Shown piece after piece: positions 1 to 5,227 of a stretch of 8,242 nt of DNA (its first letter is position 1; the number at the start of each line of letters is the position of its first letter). The stretch comes from an uncultured Collinsella sp. Its GTDB lineage: Bacteria > Actinomycetota > Coriobacteriia > Coriobacteriales > Coriobacteriaceae. Below the pieces are notes generated by a model that was given only the letters and a program-made list of their open reading frames with translations, searched no databases and was not told the origin of the DNA. A program made the position numbers and the translations under genes. Location of the stretch: assembly GCA_902482185.1 (NCBI GenBank), contig CABSZR010000055.1, forward strand, positions 1-8,242. Reading direction: 5' to 3'.

Positions 1-218
1 ACCTCCGAGTAACGGGCGCAGGGGTTAACAAAGTCAATCGCCGTAATGGCCAGGCCTTGAATCTCAAGATTCGAAGCGCATGTCTCTAAATCAGAAACAT
101 CTGCTTGGACATCACCGCGCCAGTCCCGATATTCTGCGAGCCTTGACGAAACCGTTCCAGGCATCTCCGCGAGCCCGGGGACGATCAGCTCGTCGATATT
201 GCTCTCGCACTTAGACAT
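1..218 (-). CDS. Unrecognised protein, N-terminal 72 codons (3' end outside window)
   Basis: An open frame starts with ATG at 218-216 and runs without a stop to the window edge, so only the N-terminus is visible. It begins MSKCESNIDELIVPGLAEMP and continues with an acidic, soluble-looking stretch containing three cysteines (residues 4, 47 and 67) and the segment AIDFVNPCARYSE near the edge. No signal peptide or membrane segment is seen. The start is well supported: a purine-rich Shine-Dalgarno region (GGGAGGGGAGG, 232-222) lies just upstream. The ATG overlaps the last codons of the esterase gene by 8 bases in another frame, which suggests translational coupling and shared transcription. I do not recognise the family. 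Its coupling to the esterase makes a role in the same metabolic step plausible, but that is inference. Confidence 0.8.
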   Translation of the reverse strand, partial: MSKCESNIDELIVPGLAEMPGTVSSRLAEYRDWRGDVQADVSDLETCASNLEIQGLAITAIDFVNPCARYSE

Positions 219-1188
219 GAGCCTCCCCTCCCTCGCAGAAAAACGGAATGATCAGATCGTCAAAGTCCTGAATCTCCTCGTGGCCAAAGCCCTCAAAGAA
301 CTCGCGTCGCTTCTCACAGGCCAGATTGTTGTAGACCGCAAACTGCGTCGCCGGCGGACAGACGATATCGGCTGTGCCCGTGCCAAACAGCACGGGGCAT
401 TTGACCATGGGGGCAAAGTTCTTGGAATCGAAGTACGCCAGTTTGGCATAGGCCTCCTCAATACGAGTCGAGTCCTCGTCAAACCAACGCGACCAATAAC
501 GCAGGCCTTCATAAGCGATATCGTCGGCATCCAGATCCCAAACAAGGCGGAAATCCGACAGGAAGGGATAGAGGATGGCAGCGCGATTGATAAGCTCACT
601 ATTAAGCGCGCAGGTCGCAATGCCCAAACCGCCGCCCTGCGATGCGCCGTTCACAAATACGCGGGAAAGATCGATGCCCTCGAGCTCGCGAACAATACGG
701 CACAGAATGCGGATATCCTGGTGCAAGCGGACATAGTAAAGATTGGCCGGGTCGCCGTCGATACCGGCGACGATATGCCCAGCAACCGTCGTGCCTTCAA
801 ATCCACCAATATCCTCGGAGGGGCCACCCTGGCCAGGACAATCGAGAGCGATGAGTGCCATGCCCATGCCCGCAAACGACGCCTGCTCAAACCAGCTGCG
901 GCTCGCACCCGGATATCCATGGAACTGAAGCACCAGCGGCATGGGCTCCTCCGAGACGGGCTTGAGGTACTTGGCATGCAGGCGTGCACCACACATGCCG
1001 GTATACCAGAGGTCGAAAAACCGACAGGTCGCGGAATCCGCAACCGAAGCCGCCTCAATCGCATAGTCGAGCTCGACGGCGTCGGCCTCGGCCATGCGGT
1101 CCTTCCAAAAGAGATCGAAATCCAATGGACGGGGCATAGCGCCTCGATATTCACCAAATTGCTGTTGTAGCTCCTGAGCACTTGGCAT
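211..1188 (-). CDS. Carbohydrate esterase family 7 acetylxylan esterase / cephalosporin-C deacetylase-like protein
   Basis: This is a 325-residue alpha/beta hydrolase that by family removes O-acetyl groups from small sugars or oligosaccharides, usually in the cytoplasm; no signal peptide is seen. An N-terminal family motif (FGEYRGAMPRPLDFDLFW) is followed by the oxyanion-loop HGYPG (90-94). The nucleophile is in GASQGGG (Ser183), with Asp274 in GTADIVCPP and His303 in FGHEE, so the triad is complete and its spacing and the length fit the family (about 320 residues). The usual RGQ motif reads PGQ here (DCPGQGG, 116-122). I chose ATG 1188 because homologues start near this point. A TTG five codons earlier (1203) is the alternative, and neither has an ideal ribosome binding site. 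The gene lies 80 bp after the transporter operon behind a hairpin, and its end overlaps the next gene. The family is confident; the true substrate is not known. Confidence 0.93.
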   Translation of the reverse strand: MPSAQELQQQFGEYRGAMPRPLDFDLFWKDRMAEADAVELDYAIEAASVADSATCRFFDLWYTGMCGARLHAKYLKPVSEEPMPLVLQFHGYPGASRSWFEQASFAGMGMALIALDCPGQGGPSEDIGGFEGTTVAGHIVAGIDGDPANLYYVRLHQDIRILCRIVRELEGIDLSRVFVNGASQGGGLGIATCALNSELINRAAILYPFLSDFRLVWDLDADDIAYEGLRYWSRWFDEDSTRIEEAYAKLAYFDSKNFAPMVKCPVLFGTGTADIVCPPATQFAVYNNLACEKRREFFEGFGHEEIQDFDDLIIPFFCEGGEAHV

Positions 1189-1224
1189 GGCTCGTGAACC
1201 CAACCTTTCGAAATCGCAACGGAG

Positions 1225-1252
1225 GTGCGCCCGGCAAGGGAACCGGGCGCAC
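1225..1252 (-). terminator. Strong hairpin after the transporter operon, possible terminator or attenuator
   Basis: A perfect 10-bp inverted repeat, GTGCGCCCGG and CCGGGCGCAC, surrounds an 8-base loop. It begins 16 bases past the stop codon of the OppF-type ATPase gene. On the minus strand the sequence after the stem (CTCCGTTGCGATTTCG) has no proper T tract. It may therefore be a leaky terminator or an mRNA-stabilising 3' stem rather than a full intrinsic terminator, which would let some transcription continue into the esterase gene. Confidence 0.5.
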
Positions 1253-1268
1253 GGGAGGGAAAGCGAGG

Positions 1269-2096
1269 CTACTCGCCGAGCTTGGGATGCAGCAGCGACG
1301 GCGCAGCGCCGAGCAGCATCTTGGTGTAGGGGTCCTGAGGGTGCTGGAAGACCTGCTTGGCCTCGCCCTGCTCGACGATCTTGCCGCCATTCATAACGAT
1401 GATGTCGTCAGAGATATAGCGGACCGTCTGGATGTCATGGCTGATGAACACCATGGCCAGGCCGAGCTCCTTCTTAAGGTCGGTCAGCAGGTTCAGAATC
1501 TGCGCGCGGACCGAAACGTCCAGAGCCGAGGTGGGCTCGTCGGCGATGATGGCATCGGGGTTCAGCGACAGGGCGCGCGCAATTGCGACGCGCTGGCGCT
1601 GGCCGCCCGAAAGCTGGCCGGGAAGAACCTCGGCGGCGGAGCTGGGCAGACCGGTGAGCTCCAAGAGCTCCTTGACGCGCTTCTCCTGCTCGGCCTCGGT
1701 ACCCAGGTTGTGGACGCGCATGGGGTCGAGCAGTTGCTCGCGAACGACCATGCGGGGGTTGAGCGCCGTGGCCGGGTTCTGGAACACGACCGAGATGACG
1801 CGACCCATGTGGCGACGGTCCTCGGCGGTACGTTTGGTAACGTCCTTGCCCTTAAAGTAGACCTTGCCGCTCGTGGGGGCCTGCAGGCCGCACATGACGT
1901 TGGCGGTGGTGGACTTTCCGCAACCGGACTCGCCGACGATGCCGATGGTCTGTCCGGGCATGAGCTTAATCGTTACACCCTGGACGGCGTGAACCAGGTT
2001 GGGGTGCAGAATCGAGCCGGTACGGGTCCTAAAGGTGACGTGGACGTCATCAAGGAAGATGATCGGCTCGACGCCGTTGACTGCGGTCTCGCTCAT
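1269..2096 (-). CDS. ABC transporter ATP-binding protein, OppF/DppF type
   Basis: This 275-residue cytoplasmic ATPase powers the importer encoded by the genes just upstream and would pair with the ATPase half of the fused subunit. All nucleotide-binding motifs are intact: Walker A GESGCGKST (55-63), Q-loop Gln106, signature LSGGQRQRV (162-170), Walker B IIADEP with Asp186 and Glu187, D-loop SALD (190-193) and His220. It ends soon after the oligopeptide-ABC C-terminal motif HPQDPYTKMLLGAAP, so it is shorter than typical OppF (about 320 or more) and lacks the cysteine-containing tail. ATG 2096 follows the preceding gene's TAG with no gap and in the same frame. A near-perfect Shine-Dalgarno, GGAGGTGAT (2109-2101), ends 4 bases before the start, with GGAGG 8 bases away. 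The stop is TAG. Family placement is secure; the transported solute is not. Confidence 0.95.
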   Translation of the reverse strand: MSETAVNGVEPIIFLDDVHVTFRTRTGSILHPNLVHAVQGVTIKLMPGQTIGIVGESGCGKSTTANVMCGLQAPTSGKVYFKGKDVTKRTAEDRRHMGRVISVVFQNPATALNPRMVVREQLLDPMRVHNLGTEAEQEKRVKELLELTGLPSSAAEVLPGQLSGGQRQRVAIARALSLNPDAIIADEPTSALDVSVRAQILNLLTDLKKELGLAMVFISHDIQTVRYISDDIIVMNGGKIVEQGEAKQVFQHPQDPYTKMLLGAAPSLLHPKLGE

Positions 2097-4112
2097 CTAC
2101 ATCACCTCCGCGTGAGGGGTCAAACCATTTGCCTTGAGCACCTCGTCGGGGAGCTCGGAATAGAAGTGCTCGGTGCCGGGCACGCGCTTGAAGACCGGAC
2201 GGGTGTCCAGGCCAATGCGCGGATGGCTCGAGCGGGGTGCGAAGCGATCGCCCTTGGGGAAATCGCGCGGGCTCGGAACGGCGCCGGGCACCTGGTGCAG
2301 GCGGCCCGAACCGCTCTCGATGGACAGGACGGAACCCAGAAGGCCGCGGGTGTACTCGTGAATCGGGTTGGTGAGCAGCTCCTTGGTGGGCGCCTGCTCG
2401 ATAACCTGGCCGGCGTACATAACCGTGATGTTATGAGCGACCTCGGCGACCAGTGCCAGGTCGTGCGAAACGAAGATCATGGCAAAGCCGAGCTTGGCCT
2501 GAAGATCGTTAAGCAGCTTGATGACCTGCTTCTGGACGGTAACGTCCAGAGCGGTCGTGGGCTCGTCGCAGATGACCAGTTTGGGGTCGCGGGTAAGGGC
2601 CATAGCGATCAGAACGCGCTGACGCTGACCACCGGAAAGCTCATGCGGATAGCTCTCGAGCGTACGCTTGGGGTCGAGGCCCACGAGCTCCAGGAGCTCC
2701 TCGGCGCTACGGGTACCGCCGCGCTTGGTGAGCTGCTTCATCTGGGCGGAAATGAGCATGGAGGGGTTGAGCGAGGACAGGGCGTCCTGATAGACCATAG
2801 CGATATCGGTACCGCGCAGGCCGAACCACTCCTTCTTGCTCATCTTGAGCAGGTCGCGGCCCTCCCAGAGAACCTCACCGGAAAGATGCTCGTCATCGTC
2901 GGTCAGGCCCATGATGGCCAGCGTGGTGATGGACTTACCGCAGCCGGACTCACCGACCAGGCCCATGGTCTGGCCAGGACGGACATCAAAGTTGACATGA
3001 TCGACGACGTTGATATCACCGTGGTGCTCAAACTGGATGCAGAAATCACGGACCGAAAGGATCGGCTCAACGGACTCATCGGGCACATGGCGGTCGTTAC
3101 GCTTGAGCTCGACATCGCGCAGGGCGCCAAGACGGGCGGACAGGGACTGAGCCTGCTCCTTGTAAGCGCGAACAGGGTCGGAGACCAGCAGGTCGGCCTC
3201 GCGGCGCTTGGAGGAGTCGGTCGGATCCAGGGCGGCGGAGGGAGCAGCGGCCATGGCGTCGGTAATGCCCTCGGAGAGGATGTTGAGCGCCAGGCAGGTG
3301 ATCATGATAGCCAGACCCGGGAACAGCGCCTGCCACCAACGGCCAGCGAGCACGCCACCGCGGGCGTCGGCGAGGATGTTGCCCCAGGTAGCGGTGGGCT
3401 CCTGGATACCAGCGCCGATGAAGGTCAGCGAGGCCTCGAAGATGATGGCGTCGGCGACCAGGGTAACGGTGAAGACCATGATCGGGGCGATGCAGTTACG
3501 CAGAACATGCTTGATCAAAATCCACGGAGCCTTGGCGCCGGAAACGATGACCGCGCGGACATAGTCCTCGCCGTACTCGGACACGATGTTGGCGCGCACG
3601 ATACGGGCAATCTGCGGAGTATACATAAAGCCAATGGCGAAGATGATCGACGGCACGGAATTGCCCAGGATGGAGACGAAGACGGCAGCGAGGGCGATGC
3701 CCGGGATGGACATGATGATGTCCAGGATGCGCATGATCGCCTCGGAAACGGACTTGCGCGAAACCGCCGCGAGGGCGCCCACGACCGAGCCGCAGACCAG
3801 AGCCATGGCAGTAGCACCGAAGCCGATGATCAGCGAGTAACGGCCACCGTAAAGCATACGCGACAGGATGTCGCGGCCCTTATCGTCGGTACCGAAGATA
3901 AATCCATTGCCGGGAGCCTGGCGAGCAGTGAAAATCTCGACCGGGCTATAGGGGGCAAGAAGGGGCGCCAGAATCGCGGTCAGGGCGACCAACACCAGCA
4001 CGACGGCGGCAATCTTAGAAGACAGCGTCATCTTCTTCCAGCCACCGAGCTTGAGCCCCTTGGAGGCAGCCTTCTCGAGCTGCTCGGTTTGCTTCTCTCG
4101 AATCTTTACCAT
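2097..4112 (-). CDS. Fused ABC transporter permease (OppC/DppC type) and ATP-binding protein (OppD/DppD type)
   Basis: A 671-residue protein joins two subunits that are separate in most oligopeptide/dipeptide importers. Residues 1-290 are the permease: a first membrane segment near 33-54, the OppC-type motif GTDDKGRDILSRMLYGG (75-90), further membrane segments, and the ATPase-contacting EAA-like loop (DYVRAVIVSGAKAPWILIKH, 183-202). A hydrophilic linker spans about 291-348. The ATPase follows with Walker A GESGCGKS (387-394), Q-loop Gln442, LSGGQ (492-496), Walker B CDEP with Asp516 and Glu517, and His550. The C-terminal oligopeptide-ABC segment has GAVPSP (610-615), but Asp622 and Ser628 stand where many relatives have cysteines of an iron-sulfur site. 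ATG 4112 comes 3 bases after the upstream TAG, with AGGACGG as a moderate ribosome binding site. Such fusions are known in Actinobacteria. There is no frameshift; this is one continuous frame. Confidence 0.95.
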   Translation of the reverse strand: MVKIREKQTEQLEKAASKGLKLGGWKKMTLSSKIAAVVLVLVALTAILAPLLAPYSPVEIFTARQAPGNGFIFGTDDKGRDILSRMLYGGRYSLIIGFGATAMALVCGSVVGALAAVSRKSVSEAIMRILDIIMSIPGIALAAVFVSILGNSVPSIIFAIGFMYTPQIARIVRANIVSEYGEDYVRAVIVSGAKAPWILIKHVLRNCIAPIMVFTVTLVADAIIFEASLTFIGAGIQEPTATWGNILADARGGVLAGRWWQALFPGLAIMITCLALNILSEGITDAMAAAPSAALDPTDSSKRREADLLVSDPVRAYKEQAQSLSARLGALRDVELKRNDRHVPDESVEPILSVRDFCIQFEHHGDINVVDHVNFDVRPGQTMGLVGESGCGKSITTLAIMGLTDDDEHLSGEVLWEGRDLLKMSKKEWFGLRGTDIAMVYQDALSSLNPSMLISAQMKQLTKRGGTRSAEELLELVGLDPKRTLESYPHELSGGQRQRVLIAMALTRDPKLVICDEPTTALDVTVQKQVIKLLNDLQAKLGFAMIFVSHDLALVAEVAHNITVMYAGQVIEQAPTKELLTNPIHEYTRGLLGSVLSIESGSGRLHQVPGAVPSPRDFPKGDRFAPRSSHPRIGLDTRPVFKRVPGTEHFYSELPDEVLKANGLTPHAEVM

Positions 4113-4115
4113 AAT

Positions 4116-5072
4116 CTACACCGTCCTGATGCGCGGGTTGATGAGCAGGTAGAGCATGTCAACCACGATGTTGATGATGATGAAGGCAAGAGCAACGACG
4201 ATGACGACGCCCTGAACCAGGTTCGCCTCGTTGCCCTGAACGCCCTGCAGAATCGCAGTACCCATGCCGGGGAGGTTGAAGATGACCTCGATGACGACGG
4301 CGCCGCCCATAAGGTAACCGATCTTAAGACCGAGGGTGGTGACCGGGGTGATCAGCGCGTTGCGCAAAACGTTGATGCCGACGACGACCTTCTCGGGAAC
4401 GCCGGCGCCACGGGCCATGCGGACGTAGTCCTTGTCGAGCTCCTCGACCATGGCGGTACGCACGATACGAGTCATCTGGCCCGTCAGCGGGAATGCCAGG
4501 GCGATAGCGGGCATGATCATACGTCCCAGATAGCCAGCCGGGTTGGTGGTGAAGTGAGGCAGAGCACCCGATGCCGGGAGCACCTTAAGGTAGGAAGAGA
4601 ACAGCAGGATCAACAGGACGGCAAGCCAGAACGACGGGGTTGCCAAGCCGGCGATGGAGAAGACGCGGATCACTTGGTCCGGCCATTTATCGCGATACAG
4701 TGCCGCGATGACGCCGAGCAAAAACGAGACGACCGCGCCGATGGCAAGACCGATGAAGGTCAGCTGCATCGTGACGGGCAGGGCCGTGGAGATGCGCTTG
4801 GCAACGGAGTTGCGAGCAGCACCATAGGTGCCCATATCACCATGGATCAAATCGCCCATATAGCGCACGTAGCGCACGGGCCAGGGGTCGTCCAGACCAT
4901 ACTTCTCATGGTACTCGGCAACCGCCTCGGGCGAGGCACCGTCACCCAACGCCGTATAGGCGGGGTCGGTCTTGGAGAACGACATAAGGAAGAACACCAG
5001 GACGGTGACGCCCAATGCCATGATCGGCAGCGCCACGAGACGCCTTCCAATCAAACGTAGAAAGTTGTTCAC
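4116..5072 (-). CDS. ABC transporter permease, OppB/DppB type
   Basis: This 318-residue inner-membrane permease would form the translocation channel with the permease half of the fused subunit. About six hydrophobic segments are visible, near residues 12-31, 102-125, 148-162, 186-200, 246-265 and 289-311. The EAA-type loop DKDYVRMARGAGVPEKVVVG (213-232) continues into INVLRNAL, and the family motif IEVIFNLPGMG lies at 261-271. I chose GTG 5072 because AAAGGGGAG sits directly upstream (GGGGAG 5 bases from the start) and the protein then begins VNNFLRLIGRRL, typical for the family. A TTG 33 bases earlier lacks such support. The gene follows the binding-protein gene after a 155-bp gap with hairpins and ends in TAG 3 bases before the next gene, in the same frame. 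Family certain; substrate unknown. Confidence 0.94.
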   Translation of the reverse strand: MNNFLRLIGRRLVALPIMALGVTVLVFFLMSFSKTDPAYTALGDGASPEAVAEYHEKYGLDDPWPVRYVRYMGDLIHGDMGTYGAARNSVAKRISTALPVTMQLTFIGLAIGAVVSFLLGVIAALYRDKWPDQVIRVFSIAGLATPSFWLAVLLILLFSSYLKVLPASGALPHFTTNPAGYLGRMIMPAIALAFPLTGQMTRIVRTAMVEELDKDYVRMARGAGVPEKVVVGINVLRNALITPVTTLGLKIGYLMGGAVVIEVIFNLPGMGTAILQGVQGNEANLVQGVVIVVALAFIIINIVVDMLYLLINPRIRTV

Positions 5073-5112
5073 GTTCTCTCCCCTTTCTTTTGTCGGTAGG
5101 ACCAACTGGTAT

Positions 5113-5130
5113 ATGAGTATGGATACTCAT
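5113..5130. repeat. Perfect 8-bp inverted repeat between binding-protein and permease genes
   Basis: ATGAGTAT and ATACTCAT flank a 2-base centre (GG). The two-base spacing is too tight for a full RNA hairpin, so an operator-like protein-binding site is possible, although a shorter stem with a 4-base loop could also form. It lies 41 bases upstream of the permease start codon. No regulator is known for it. Confidence 0.5.
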
Positions 5131-5133
5131 TAC

Positions 5134-5167
5134 AAGACCCGAGCGACATCGAGGCCGCCCGGGTCTT
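5134..5167 (-). terminator. Intercistronic hairpin between binding-protein and permease genes
   Basis: AAGACCCG and CGGGTCTT pair over 8 bp. On the minus-strand RNA the stem extends through one G-U pair and three more pairs (GCG/CGC) around a 10-base loop. No T tract follows on the minus strand (GTAATGAGTATCC), so complete termination is unlikely. A stem here could protect the upstream binding-protein mRNA, or partly terminate transcription, giving more binding protein than membrane subunits, as is usual for such operons. A smaller stem, GACTC/GAGTC (5214-5227), directly follows the binding-protein stop codon. Confidence 0.5.
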
Positions 5168-5227
5168 TGTTTCAACTATGAGGACGTTGCCTTACGACCG
5201 ACGCCCCACATATGACTCAAGCGAGTC

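Noticed and set aside
199..1170. 323-codon open frame on the plus strand
   Set aside because: It is antisense to the CE7 esterase, whose triad and motifs are unambiguous. The plus-frame product shows no recognisable domain.
1189..1203. TTG start five codons before the chosen esterase start
   Set aside because: Its only upstream purine run (AAAGG) abuts the TTG with no spacing, and homologues begin near the ATG at 1188. It remains possible.
2097..4118. TAG codons at gene junctions as possible pyrrolysine or programmed recoding sites
   Set aside because: Each is followed at once by a start codon preceded by its own ribosome binding sequence, and the proteins on both sides are complete. Ordinary stops are the simplest reading; the shared frame is reported separately.
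1182..5060. 1292-codon open frame on the plus strand
   Set aside because: It lies exactly antisense to three clear ABC transporter genes that share a frame. Its product is a low-complexity-looking mix rich in Asp, Gly, His, Arg and Gln with no domain. GC-rich codon bias keeps this antisense frame free of stops.
5073..5105. TTG start 11 codons before the chosen OppB-type start
   Set aside because: The extra residues do not look like the family N-terminus, and AAAGGGGAG is placed correctly for GTG 5072 instead.
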